Assembly (NCBI GenBank): GCA_019925795.1
Contig: CM034310.1
Span: 9,586,869-9,650,868 of the forward strand
Direction: 5' to 3'
Length of the DNA: 64,000 bases
From: Dendrobium chrysotoxum
Lineage: Eukaryota; Streptophyta; Magnoliopsida; Asparagales; Orchidaceae
The notes under the pieces were generated by a model. It made no database searches. It was not told the origin of the DNA and saw only the letters and a list, made by a program, of their open reading frames with translations. Shown here piece after piece: positions 1 to 10,751 of this stretch (its first letter is position 1; each line of letters opens with the position of its first letter). The position numbers were made by a program, and so were the translations under genes.

Positions 1-1510
1 CTCTTAATGCTTGCTTTATGTCATCTAAAGCCTTATTAAACTTCAAGTATTTCTTTTGTTTCCCTTTCACTTCATAGCCTAAAGGTTGCTTGATATAGAT
101 GACTTCCTCGAGAAAGCAAATGTTACATTCATTTGATAGATCTTCTGTCTAATATGTGGCTGCCTAAAAAATGATTAGTCTAATAATTTTAAGATGAGCA
201 ATGGAGGTAAATACATTATTATATTTAATGTTAGTACTTTAGCCATAAGTCTATATTTGTAGCTCTTCACATCTATTTTAACATTCTTCTTTGCTTTATA
301 GACCTATTTGACTATAATCACCTTGTGCCATTGTGAAAGTTTATCAAGCTCCCATGTGCTATTCTTTGTGATTGCTTTGATTTAATTATCTATGTCATCT
401 ATATTTTTTTATTTTTCGTTACATCTTGATAACTTAAGGCTTTACAATCACCAAAGAGATTAAAAAAATTAATGTCAAATTGATTCTCTATTATAAATGT
501 CCTAAAAGCTTAAAAAATTGTGGTATCCTCTCCTTTGAATTTTGATTTGAATGTGTTGTTGATATTGAGCCTTTGTTTGAATTTGATGAGATCAATGGAG
601 TAGTGGGCTATGGTGATTCTTCTCTTATGATATCCTCCATCCTTAATTGCTTACTTTCTTTTTCTTCAAAGAAAGAATAAATTCTATACTTATATTCTTA
701 TATTTAACACTCTCAAAACTCTCCTTCATCAAACTTCACATCATTACAAATGAGAGACGCCTTCTTAATTGTATTATAAAACTTATACCCTTTAATGGTT
801 GAGTCATACTCGAAGAACATATATTTTTTACTTTTGTCATTAACATTTGTTCTCTTTTCATATGGTGTGTGGACATAATTAATATGTTTAAAGACCTTGA
901 GGCTGGAAATTTCTAGCTTACTACCACTTCATGTCTATTATAATCTTTCTTTGCCCACTTATTATAGGAGATAGATTTATTAATTAGGCTGTATAAGGTG
1001 TGGCTTTGGCCCGTGATTCTCTAAGAATTCTATTACTTAAGCAAGCTTCGAGCCATGTTAAGAATGATTTGATTCTCCCTCTTTTCAATTCCATTTGATT
1101 GAATCTCAACCTTGTTAGGAGAAGGTGAATTTCATGATATTCAGAGTATCATTGGAACTGGCTTGATGTATACTCGCCTCCTTGACTAAAGCTTAAGATT
1201 TTGATGTTAACAACTTTTTTTTTTCTATACATAAGCTTTGAACTACTTGAAAATTTCAAACACCTTTGATTTCTCTTTCAAAAAATACATCAACATTTTT
1301 CATAAAAATCGTTAGGGAAAGTGAGGAAATAGTTATTCTTATAGAAAGATATTGGTCTAATGGGACCACAAGCATTGATGTATGTGACCTCAAATGACTT
1401 TCTAGCATTGAAGCCCTTCGTTGAAAATATTATGTGGTATTATTTCTGAAGTAAACATCATTTACATAGTTGACTGAGTTGGCCTCTTATCTTCTCCCTT
1501 CGTTGAAAAA
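1..1510 (-). pseudogene. Decayed Ty1/copia pol fragment (integrase to RT)
   Basis: Reading the minus strand from about 1510 down to 1 gives copia-type polyprotein pieces in the expected order. The integrase start has CGPI followed by NNYFLTF (about 1370-1440). The integrase core end has GGEYTSSQF and NGIEKRENQIILNMARSLL (about 1040-1190). Next comes the linker with VHTPYEKR, SKKYMFFEYD and ASLICNDVKFDE (about 725-880). The RT start has IKAITKNSTWEL (about 330-375) and the RT block has EEVIYIKQPLGYE and ALDDIKQALR at 1-115. Frames change and stops are common, so it cannot make protein. It runs off the left edge, where the rest of RT and RNase H would lie. Gag and LTRs are not seen. Copia assignment is firm because the integrase-before-RT order is diagnostic; the lineage is uncertain. 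Confidence 0.85.
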
Positions 1511-1599
1511 ATTATTAACGTCAGACAACAATATTTATGATAGTGCATTGTTGCATGCGCATATAATTTCAATTTTTAAAGGTTTCATTTAAAAATGAG

Positions 1600-1720
1600 A
1601 GTTTTTTTTTTTGGCTTGGGGCATTTGAACTAAACAAGGCAAACTCACACACATTTCACATATGCAAGCTTCGAACCTAAGACCTCTTGGTTGGCAGCCA
1701 AAGCTACCAACCAACAAATC
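1600..1720 (-). mobile_element. Possible tRNA-derived SINE
   Basis: On the plus strand a T run (1602-1614) is followed after about 60 bases by the reverse of a box-B-like motif (GGTTCGAAGCT on the minus strand, near 1675) and then by a weak box-A-like TAGCTTTGG (near 1705). This order, box A, box B, then a terminal A run on the minus strand, is that of a tRNA-derived SINE. I see no clear target duplication. It could instead be chance similarity. Confidence 0.3.
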
Positions 1721-2950
1721 AAGATGATCAACTACTTTTTGAAATAGAGAGTTGTTATTCCGGTGCCTGATTTAACCATTTCCTTTTCTATAGATGGACC
1801 ATTTTGATGCTAGTCTCTAAGTCTACAAAATGTATAAAATATAAAATATTAGTTCTAGGATGAACAATCTGAAATTTGAGCTTTTATCTTCAATTTTTCT
1901 ATTTTTTATTTTATTTTTTATTTTTGTAGGAGTTTTAGTTCATTAAATGTTTGTATGCATGTGCTTTGGATGTTGGGTTTTCATGAAATATTGGTTCCTT
2001 AGTCCTCATGTTTGGCTATTTTATTCTACTTAAGGTTGTTGGCTTCTTTTCTATTCACATGGAGTTGTGTAGTGTTGTTGTTTGAAAGTGTTATTCTTCT
2101 ACTTCTAAAGCTATCACCTTCATAGTGTGAAATACTTGAAGATAGTGAGGAGTGATTTTCTTCTTATACATGTGTGAGACTAATTTTTTATCCTTATTTT
2201 AAATTTTGCTATTTGATTTATTGTTTTTATCATTATCATTAGCTTCATACTAATTATTTGGGGTTGGCATGATGAATCCTTACTTGTCATTTATTTCATT
2301 TGATTGATTTTATTCAGATTAGATTAAATCTGAGTGCATTGATATATATTTGTTACATATTTTTAGTATTGAATTTATATTTGTTGTTTCAATTAAAATG
2401 TAATGATATTCTTGTCCAGAAACTAATTTCTTTCGTTTGTTCACTTTTCATTAGAAGTGCAAAAATTATTAAAACTTTAAGAGTTCAAAACTTGCAAATT
2501 GTTGGTGCATGCATGTTGCTCGATTTTCTACATTTCATGGTAGATATGCATTAGAAACTCCGGAATATAATTCTATAGAAGAGTAAACCTAATGATTAAA
2601 GTTGAGCAAGATACACTAGTGGTTAAACTCATAATCAATCTAAGAGCTTAGATATATAATTAAGGGCTAGCCACTTGGAGTCTTTATTCTAACATATTTT
2701 TTAACTATTCAATATAAGATAAAATCAAAAGCCTCTTATGATGTAACAATCTCGCCCTCTTATCAGAATTCTATAGATCAGTTATCATTTTCCCTAGAAT
2801 AAAAATTCATCAACTATCATATATCAAGAGCTTGGTAATTAGGCAAAGCCACCATGGGAGTCATCAACACTTGATATTTACTCAACCTTGATAAAAAGCA
2901 ATCAAAACTCATGAGTCATAAATGGAATTATCAGTTGGATTCCAATGGAA
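1721..2950. other. AT-rich stretch without recognisable genes
   Basis: No homology-supported coding frame. The only open frame (84 codons at 2300-2554, plus) is hydrophobic, low in complexity and unsupported. If the PBS-like site at 2951-2968 is real, part of this stretch would be the leader of a minus-strand retroelement. A second string near 2738-2757 resembles a polypurine tract plus LTR start on the minus strand (GAGATTGTTACATC). Confidence 0.4.
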
Positions 2951-2968
2951 TAATAGCCTCTTATACCA
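2951..2968 (-). other. PBS-like site next to a probable gypsy LTR
   Basis: The minus strand reads ACA then TGGTATAAGAGGCTATTA. The common plant initiator-Met primer binding site is TGGTATCAGAGC, so this is a near match. It directly follows an LTR-like CA end (2969-2970). It would place a 5' LTR on the higher-coordinate side. Confidence 0.35.
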
Positions 2969-5782
2969 TGTATTATGGGAGAGTGAAAAAAAAAAAGGTT
3001 ATATTGAGTTCGATAAATCACCAGTCACATTCACTTTAAACTCCAATGCTTAAACTTATGGGAGACAGCTAGACATTTAGTATTCTACAACAATAAAATG
3101 TTTAGCAACTCATTGTTAAGACTTACCTCATCCCAGTGAGGTGCTTGAAAGCATAACATGTTGAGCATCACGTTTTGCTACTTAAAAGTTAGACTAGAAA
3201 TTTTGTTTGGTAAAAATTTATTAGATTCAAATATTTGATTAAATATCAATATTAATCATGTCAATCATACTAATTTCATGATTCAAAGTTTCTTTCTTAA
3301 AGGTTTCCTTTGACTATTTAAATTTTCACAATCTCGTGTTGGGATGGACCAAAGAAAATCTCAGGATCTAAGTTTCGAAAAAAAAATTAAATTTCTCTTA
3401 TAATATAAATTTTTAAATAAATAATAAACCATAGAGCTACTAATAACATCTAGCATACTAAAAATAAAGTTATCTACAAACCCTTTTCATTTCTTCATAA
3501 AAAATCTGTACACAATGATTACACTATAATACATAGCTACAAACAGGATTATAAAGTAGATCAATAACTAGCCACGGCTATACAAAATATCAAAAGAAAG
3601 AGATACCTATATAACTCATACTAGATCTTAACATAGTAATTTAACTGACTCCTTCTCTTTCTTGAACCCTAAAAATAGAAGTTAGAACATCTATGAGCTA
3701 ACACAACTCAGTCGGCTACATATTTACCCATCCAAAATTTTGAATCATATCATTTATTAAATGTACCAGGTTTGCAAGCACTTAATAATAATCATTACGC
3801 TGAATAGAACTAAGCTCAAAGTTATTAGGAAAATAAGTAGAAAAATTAAATAATCAAGTACTTCTTATATTAGAACAAAAAGTAATAGATTTTTTCTTTT
3901 CCTTTATACCCGCCATAAAAATATATATCAGAATTCAGGCCTTTTTGAGTCCTTGTGCTAGTATAACAAAAAACAAACCCTTATGACTCATAATGCTTAG
4001 AATATATCAGATGTTCAAAAATTTAGGCACTTATAAATCCCAATACATTTAGGATCAGAACCTCCACCACACCACATATTTTGATCCAATTCATTGCATT
4101 ACATAAATATAACTCATTAAAAAACTCATTTTAGAAATTTATATAGGTGATGTTTGGTTGGATTACTTTAGGGTGTAAAGTATTCCAAATATAGGAGTTT
4201 TATAATTTTTGGTGTTTGGTTGGAATACAAAAAGATGTAAAGTAAAGTATAGTAAATGTAATGTAAAGTAGATCATTTTTAGTGTAAACCATATTCCTCT
4301 AATTTTGAGTAAGAACCTTTTACACCACAAGCTTGCTTGACTGCCACCCACCACTGACCACCACTTACAGCCACTAGTCATCATCCTTCATCGCCACCCA
4401 CCTCCCTCTACCACCTGTCGCCGCACATTGCCACTGCATATAGCCTACTCCAGCTAGTTACTGCCTCTCACCATTGGTCGTTGCCCTCCTTTGCCTGCCT
4501 CTACCCACCACCGCCCCTCAACCACCTTACACTGCCCCCACTACTATTATTTGTCACTATCGTCCACCGCCACCCTCCATAGCCCACAATCTTGCGATGT
4601 TGCATGCCACGCACCACCACCGCCCACTATTGCCATTCGCTTCCACCCCTATCGTCTCCATCCACCTCCGCCATCAGGAACCACCTTCCTCCGTTGCCCA
4701 TCACCATCCACCACTCACAACCATGCTGCTGATTGCCATCGCTAACCATTACAATTTAGAACTTTACTCTACATTCATTACTTTTAACCGAATAAAAAAA
4801 ATCATTTACCTGTATTTAGTTTACATTCATCAAAATAACTCCAAAGTATTCAATTAACACTTCATTCTTTTCTCTGCATTCATTTTTCAGCCAACCAAAT
4901 AACCCCATAATGATATAATAGTAGGCATCATAATACACTAATGTATAGAAATTCACTATTTTTGAATATAACCAAATTATCGAGGATTATGCAGAATACC
5001 ATTTTAAGAATTTAATTGTACTACAAAATTATTTTTTTGGTTCAGGATTATTTTTCAGATGATTAGAAAGATGCACATTTCAAAATACCTGGTGTAAAAT
5101 TCCCTAAAAAATACCTAAATATCTTGAATCATTGTCTCTACAACACATAAAAAGTTACATAGTGAATGTTTTAAGGGTGTAAGGTTATCCCCATTTTTTG
5201 GTTGTAGAAAATATAAATTTAAATAAAAAATTTAAGAAATTTGTGTATCTTTGATAACTGAGATAGGAAAAATATAACATGCCTTGATCCCGATAACTTT
5301 CTAAACTAGTTTGTTAGTTGAAAATGATTCGAAGTAGCCAAAAATTTAACTTTGTCTCTCTAAAATCCTCTCTTATCTCTCTCTACAGCTAGCTTCCCAA
5401 GGGAAATGAAATGAATGAAATAGTAGATTTGAATATTTTTATTTTTAAAATTTGGCCCAACGCCATGGCGCCAGACACAACATTCCCTTTAAGAATCGAA
5501 GGGGCTGCCAAGCTCACTGTGGGCCAAAGTGCAGAGTCAATTCTTAAAAACACAAAAGCGCTAGTGTTACAATACTGTAATGCCCCCAAGTGGAAAATTT
5601 AGATTTATTAAATACGCAAACAAGCACCTAGGACCCTCTTCAGAACACATGTGGACTATCACATGTATATAAAATACTCCCAAATACATGTAGAAGAGAA
5701 AAAATGCAAAAATTAATAAATTACATTAAATCATGTTAGGTTAGAATAGGATGAACTATACACTAACTTTATAGGTGTTGCA
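2969..5782 (-). mobile_element. Probable Ty3/gypsy LTR (minus), carrying a MITE
   Basis: The right limit is set by a short purine run (GAGGAAGGAAGAG on the minus strand, 5783-5796) directly after the gypsy integrase tail, followed by an LTR-like start TGCAACACC. The left limit is set by the PBS-like site at 2951-2968. Without the MITE the LTR would be about 2.05 kb. An LTR with integrase on one side and a PBS on the other would mean that two elements share it, as happens after unequal recombination. Small open frames at 5389-5602 fall inside and are not supported. Boundaries are inferred; no second LTR is in the window to align with. Confidence 0.35.
4146..4906. mobile_element. MITE-like element with CCACC-rich core
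   Basis: The ends are imperfect inverted repeats: GGTGATGTTTGGTTGG at 4146-4161 and, reversed from 4906, GGGGTTATTTGGTTGG (13 of 16 match). The trinucleotide ATA flanks both ends (4143-4145, 4907-4909), a PIF/Harbinger-size duplication. The start motif recurs inside at about 4210. The middle (about 4320-4750) is strikingly C- and A-rich and G-poor on the plus strand, which creates proline/histidine-rich open frames in two registers. These look compositional and not coding. No transposase is present, so any movement would depend on another element. Confidence 0.55.
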
Positions 5783-5796
5783 ACTCTTCCTTCCTC

Positions 5797-6357
5797 AAAA
5801 AAATATCTGCCTTGACATTTCAAAACTCAGACCATTAGAATAAATCAGGATATAACTATCTCATATCAAATTCATTTTCTTATGTAGCTTCTCTTTTAGT
5901 CATATTCTTTCACTGAACCTTAACCACTCGAATATATTTTTTTCTTAATTTTCTAACATCATAAGCCTCAATCCTCTTTAGTTCTTCCCTATTATTTAGA
6001 TTCAAATGTACTTCATCTTATTAAATAGATATTCTATTTATAAAATTAGATATCCATTTTCTCAAAAGCCATACATGGAATACATTACGGATTTCAGACA
6101 TAATCTGCCAGCTATAACCTGTAGGCATAATTTCTAATTCTTTCAATAACTTATAAGGTTTAACATACCTAACACTTGACTTTTCTTCCTTGCCAAACAT
6201 GTTGATTCACTTCATCGACCTGATTTTCATATATATAAAATCTTCAGCATTAAATTCTATAACCCGATGTTTAGCATCAAAATACTATTTATGCCTATCC
6301 TATATAGCTTTTAATCTATCTCTAATTAGATGGAGCTTTTCAGTAGCATCATCAACT
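5797..6357 (-). pseudogene. Ty3/gypsy integrase C-terminus and chromodomain-like tail
   Basis: The minus strand from 6357 down encodes, with a few stops, VDDATEKLHLIRDRLKA, a decayed DAKHRVIEF block, FGKEEKSSVRYVKPYKLLKE, then IRNVFHVWLLRKW, and later a chromodomain-like block (ELKRIEAYDVRKLRKKYIRV and YPDLF). In order and wording this is the GPF/Y region of a plant chromovirus integrase followed by its chromodomain. The known role of that tail is to direct integration to certain chromatin. The upstream part of the polyprotein is missing because SIRE-like LTR A was inserted exactly at 6358. A purine run and an LTR-like start follow, as expected at the 3' end of an element. Confidence 0.75.
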
Positions 6358-6413
6358 TGAAATTTTGTGTGGGTGGTTAAACCATATAGAATTAGTCCTG
6401 AGGCTAACCAAGA

Positions 6414-6430
6414 GGGGGGGGGGGGGGGGG
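6414..6430 (-). repeat. 17-base G tract (C tract of the SIRE-like LTR end)
   Basis: A run of 17 G on the plus strand. The same site in the other SIRE-like LTRs holds 11 C (8828-8838), 19 C (15628-15646) and 13 C (20174-20186), always followed by TCT and about 50-70 bases before the LTR end. In LTRs A, B and the 5' remnant the next block is TTAGC(C/A)TCAGG. Confidence 0.9.
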
Positions 6431-7169
6431 TGAATTGGATATTTAAAAAACTTCTTTAAAGAAAAGAAAAATCTTTTACTATCTTACAGTAGAATTGAAT
6501 TAAATCAATACTAAAAAGATAAATTAGAGATTCCACCCAAGCAGTTAATCACAGTAAAAATAAAGTGCATAAAATAATTAGAAAGAACACACTAGATTTA
6601 TAGTGGCTCGATCCAACCTGACCTACATCCACTCCTCAGAACCTCCCATTCCAATTATTTCACCAAACATTTAGTGACTCTCCTTTAGTCCCCACAACTA
6701 GGCAGAGAAGCCCTTATAAAATCTTCCACCTCCCCCAGTGAGGCAGAGAACCTGAAATCATTTTCACCCTCCTAGTGAGGTAGAGAACCTGGAATCTTTT
6801 TTCACCCTCCTGGTGAAGACAGAGCACCTAAAATCCTTTTTCACCGTCCTAATAAATGCATAGAACCAGGTCCTTTGACACCAAAGAGATCTTCTTCTTC
6901 CCAAAACTTTTCTCAAGATAAACCTTCAATCCGATGGTACTAAGGTGCAAGTTTGCCGGAGCAACAGTATGAAACCCCCTCCACACTCCCTTGAAACCCC
7001 TCCAAGGATCTTCTCCCTCTCAAACTCCACCCTTTCCTCTCTTCCTTTCAAGGCTCTCTCTTCAAGTTTTCTCCAAAAAAAGGAAGCCTCAATGGCTACC
7101 AAAGACACTTATATTATCTTTGGAGAAAGCTTAAATACTGGGCTTTGAAAAAACCCTAGAAATTTAATT

Positions 7170-7690
7170 TTGGTGGTAAATATTATCTAGTATGATTCCA
7201 GGATTGTCCAGGATAATGTGCTTACATAGAGGGCTTCAGAAAACCCTAAAAACTCAATTCTGGCATCAAATATCATCCAGTATGAATGCAGGATCATCAA
7301 GGATGATGTGCGGTATTAGACATGATAGTCCAGGAGGATCACTAGATAATCCAAGATGATCAGTTCAAATTTGTACTGATCATCTAAGATGATTCTAGGA
7401 TCGTCCAAGACCATTTTGTGATTGTCCAGTATGATCAGAATATCAAATTAAAAAGATTTGATTGGCTAATCATAGGATTAATTTAGGCATGATTTTTATA
7501 GATTATCCAGGATGATCTAAATCATCTAAAATGATTAGAACAAAATTTGAATCTTGAATCCTTGCTTAAATTATCATTGGCGGATATTTTTCAAGATCAT
7601 AAAGGATTATCCTAGATGATATAAATCATCCAGTACGAATAGTTCAAAGAGCTAATCATCCTGGATGATAGAAATCATCCAATATGATTA
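7170..7690 (-). repeat. Dyad array of LTR A (CpG-depleted)
   Basis: The region holds many short dyads of ATCATCCTGGATGAT type. A clear pair lies at 7655-7669 and 7674-7688, 19 bp start to start. Another pair lies around 7600-7640. It is the counterpart of the arrays at 14314-14850 and 18541-19375, but almost every CG of the motif is now TG or CA. Confidence 0.75.
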
Positions 7691-8012
7691 GTTCAAAAAT
7701 TAAACTTCTAGTTTTAACTCAATCTCACTCCCCCTGAGTGTGTGTGTGCATGATCACGAAGGTAGCATACACCCTTACAGGACTTGACTCAAGAAATCAA
7801 AATTAAATCAATAAATATTATAAAGATCTTTAGAGCATAACCTATTCTACCCAATCTTGAGCCTTGAATCTTTGTTGGATGTTGTATAGTGTACCTGAAA
7901 TGTTATAATACACACAAACAAGTATAGAATGAAAATACTAGGAGACATAAAGATGTGAGCCATAATATTTGTCATCATCAAAAATATAAACTCGTGAGCT
8001 TGAGTTGTAATA

Positions 8013-8400
8013 ATCTCCCCCTTTTTGATAATGGGAAACATTACTGGTTGAATTTGCAAACAAAAAGTATTTTCTCCTAATCTCCCCCTCACTAACATAA
8101 AAATTTTTAAAAATAGGTGAAAATGTAACTTTCTTTCTTTTTAATTTTTATTTTTAAAATAAAATAAATAACATAAAATAAATAACTAGATAAAAAGATA
8201 AACTAAACAAATACAACAAAAAATAATAGTATGTTCAAATACAACATAAATACAACAGTACGTTCTTCCTCTTTGACATTATCAAAAAGAAAAGGAGCAT
8301 ATAAAAACAAAATAGAAAAATAGACTAAAAGATCAAACGGTCCCTGATCTGGCAAAGGTGATGTTTTAGAAGAATTTGTTTGAAATATCAAAAAATTTCT
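8013..8400 (-). mobile_element. PPT and 3' internal remnant of element A
   Basis: On the minus strand the polypurine tract AAAAAGGGGGAGAT abuts LTR A. Upstream is a second purine box (GAGGGGGAGATTAGG, near 8085) and a block with CCTTTTCTTTTTGATAATGTCAAAGAGG (split match) that parallels 13495-13660 of element B (CACCTTTTTTGATGTCAAAAGGGGG region). So this is the region between the extra ORF and the 3' LTR. Small open frames here (7847-8391, minus) are shadows. Confidence 0.65.
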
Positions 8401-8689
8401 TGAAATGAGAAAGTTACCTCTTGATTTTATTCAAAAACTTAGTATGGCATGTAGTGACCACGCATAATCTCAAAAAAGTTAGAGATTCTGAAATTGTTAA
8501 TCCAAGCTCAAGCTTCTTTAGGGCTAAAAAACTTTTTAAAGCAAACATCTAAATCAAGGAACAAATTTGAGAAGGAAATAATAATCTTTTTAAAACTCTT
8601 GCATGAAATATAACCAATTCATCTACTAAGTCACTTTCATTCATGTATTCAGCATTTAGTACTATCGTTTTACATACATCCACAACTTT
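8401..8689. other. Junction zone between elements A and B
   Basis: No recognisable gene. It may hold a little more of element A's interior on the minus strand, but I could not align it. LTR-B-like sequence begins near 8690. Confidence 0.4.
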
Positions 8690-8897
8690 GCATTTAATTT
8701 TTGCATTTTTCTATGATTTGTTCTATGTTTGAAATCTCTCATTTTTATTATCGTGAAAGTGATCTTCTTTCGCATCAAGGGGTTTTAATTTTTTGTTTTG
8801 TTAAAGAATTTTTAAATAACCAATTCACCCCCCCCCCCTCTCTTGGTTAGCATCAGGATTAGTTCTTTAGGATTTAAGAACCTTCATAAATTTTTAA
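8690..8897 (+). mobile_element. 5' LTR remnant of element B
   Basis: Only the last 208 bp of an LTR remain. They align with 15490-15707 of the 3' LTR (CATTTAATTT.TGCATTTTTCT, the ATTATCG.GAAAGT block, TCAAGGGGTTTTAATTTTTT, a C tract, TTAGC.TCAGGA.TA, then TTTAAGAACC). The left 1.6 kb is missing, so promoter and U3 are lost. Confidence 0.8.
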
Positions 8898-8898
8898 G

Positions 8899-8913
8899 TG
8901 GTATTAAAGAGGG
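8899..8913 (+). other. Primer binding site of element B
   Basis: TGGTATTAAAGAGGG follows the LTR end after one base. It is a near match to the initiator-Met tRNA primer site used by plant Copia elements (TGGTATCAGAGC type), with decay in the middle. Confidence 0.7.
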
Positions 8914-8954
8914 ATTCATAAATTAAGTTTTAGAAAACTTTTAAAAAATGATCA

Positions 8955-10139
8955 ATGACTAGCTTTAGAAATTGTAATATCGCGGAAGGATATTCCATCA
9001 CACAACCACCTTTATTTGATAGTATACCTTTTAATTTTTGGAAATTTGCATGTCCACTTTTCTTTCAAATAATTGATTATCGCATGTGGATATTAGTTTA
9101 GGAAGGATATTCTACACCCTTTAAATTAGTGAATGGCATTAAAATTGAATTTCCTTTTTCTGAATGGAGCATAGAAGATAGAGATTTAGCCCAACTAATG
9201 CTAAATTTTTAAACTATTTTTTATGTGCTTTAAAATTAGAAGATTACATACATGTCACTACCTGTTCAATTGAAAATGAAATTTGAGACAAATTATGCAT
9301 AACATATGAGGGAACTAATCAAGTAAAATAATCTAGGTTGAACATTCTGCTTCACGATTATGAACTATTTAGCATGAAATCTATTTCTGAAATGTATACT
9401 AGGTTTACTCAGATTGTTACTTCCCTACATGCTTTAGGAAGAGAGCTTATAAATTATGAAAAAGTTAACAAAATTCTTCACTATTTACCTTGTTCCTATG
9501 ATGTAAAAATTACTACCATTACTAAATCTAAAGATCTAAATGTTTAATCCATTGATAACTTACTTGGGTCACTCATTATCTACAAGCAAGGGATGAGTCA
9601 AAGGCAGCTTGATGTAGGTGAAAAGAGAAAGGAGAAAACTATAGCCTTAAAGGCTAATGATTTTTATAGTTATACTTCTGGATCAGTAAATGATGACATT
9701 GCATTGATTACTATACAATTCAAAAGCTTCTTAATGAAAAAGCAAAAAAGCAATCAACAATGGAATAAAGGTAAGAATAATAAAAATTCAAAAAATTCCT
9801 TTGATGTTATATGTTTTAAATGCAAAAAGCGAGTGCACTTGAAGTCTGATTACCCAAGTCTTAAAGCTCACCCAAGCAAGGAGAAGGGTGAGGAAAAAGA
9901 AAAATTCAAGAAGGGCAAGCAAAGGACTCTGAAGGCTTTCTAGGCAGACTCAACTTAAGACTCATTGTAAACTGAAATAGAAGATGAGGTAACCAACTTG
10001 TGCTTAATGGCCGATAATCATCTTGATCATTTTGATTAAAAGGATGTATGTGAGCTTTCTTATGATAAATTATTTGAAGTTTTTGAAAGAATTTATACTA
10101 CATATAGGAAGCTTAAGAAATCACATGCTAGCAGACATG
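8955..10139 (+). pseudogene. Decayed gag of element B (UBN2-type, zinc knuckle)
   Basis: The frame from ATG at 8955 begins MTSFRNCNIAEGYSITQPP then LFDSIPFNFWKF, the typical SIRE-type gag start. After a frameshift, 9338-9943 continues with the UBN2-like block (ISEMYTRFTQIVTSLHALGR, KILHYLP, ITKSKDLNV), a single in-frame stop at 9545-9547, and a CCHC knuckle in which the last cysteine has become tyrosine (C-x2-C-x4-H-x4-Y, about 9812-9850). A lysine-rich stretch follows, then an acidic block (IEDEVTNLCLMADNH) and YDKLFEVFERIY, also seen in SIRE gag tails. Gag normally packages the RNA in a virus-like particle in the cytoplasm. The lost cysteine and stops make this copy non-functional. Confidence 0.85.
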
Positions 10140-10751
10140 ATATTATGTTTAGTGTTTGTCTTTGTGCTAGATTTCAAGCTGATCCAAAAGAGTCCCACTT
10201 GACTGTTGTTAAGAGAATCATTGATATCTGTTAGGAACCCAAGACTTAGGAATCTAGTATCCTAGGCATAACACTTCCTTTGAGATCATAATATATTCTG
10301 ATTCAGATTTTGTAGGATGCAGAATTGATAAAAAAGAACTTCTAAAACAAGTTTATTCATAGGACTATCCTTAGTCTTTTGTTCTAGTAGAAAATAGAAC
10401 TCAGTTGCCCTGTCTATTATTAAAGCTAAATACATAGCCTTAGGGAGTTTTGTGGCCCAAGTCCTCTAGTTAAAGCAATAATTTTGGATTTAGGATTACC
10501 TGTAGGCATCATTTCAATTCTATGTGATAACACTAGTGCCATCTGCATTTCAAAAAATCCAATCCAACACTCCATGACCAAATATATAGACATAAGGCAC
10601 CACTTCATTAGGGACCATGTTACCAAAGGAGATAGAGCTACACCATGTAGCCACTAAAAATCAACTTACTGATATCTTTACTAAACCACTTGCCTTTAAA
10701 ACCTTTAGCACCTTAAGAACCAGATTAAGTGTGATAGATATTCATGCTTGA
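10140..10751 (+). pseudogene. RT C-terminus and RNase H of element B
   Basis: It starts with FSVCLCARFQADPKESHLT and VVKRI, the conserved C-terminal end of copia RT, directly joined to gag. RNase H follows with YSDSDFVGC (first catalytic Asp region), NSVALSIIKAKYIAL (SxAEAEY motif decayed to IKAKY), CDNTSAICISKNP, YIDIRHHFIRDHV, and NQLTDIFTKPL, ending at TGA 10749-10751. Several frameshifts are present. The gag-to-RT junction means about 3 kb of protease, integrase and RT has been deleted. Confidence 0.88.

Larger units (their letters stand above)
6358..8012 (-). mobile_element. SIRE/Maximus-like Copia LTR A (3' LTR, minus)
   Basis: On the minus strand the LTR starts TATTACAACTC at 8012, just after the polypurine tract AAAAAGGGGGAGAT (8013-8026), and ends at the TG/CA boundary at 6358. 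It aligns segment by segment with LTRs B (13908-15707) and C (18229-20209): the start with TTTTGATGATGACAA, the dyad-rich region, the repeated CACCCTCCTGGTGA boxes, the GGAGTGGATGTAGGTCA and CCACTATAAAT blocks, the homopolymer tract and the AGCCTCAGGACTAATTC end. Length is 1655 bp. Because the PPT touches it, this is the 3' LTR of a minus element whose body lay to the right. It interrupts the gypsy integrase. Confidence 0.85.

Noticed and set aside
2300..2554. 84-codon hydrophobic frame
   Set aside because: Low complexity, no homology, AT-rich context.
4474..4857. Pro/His-rich open frames as a secreted or cell-wall protein
   Set aside because: Two registers are open at once because of CCACC composition. 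No signal peptide, and the sequence lies inside a MITE-like element.
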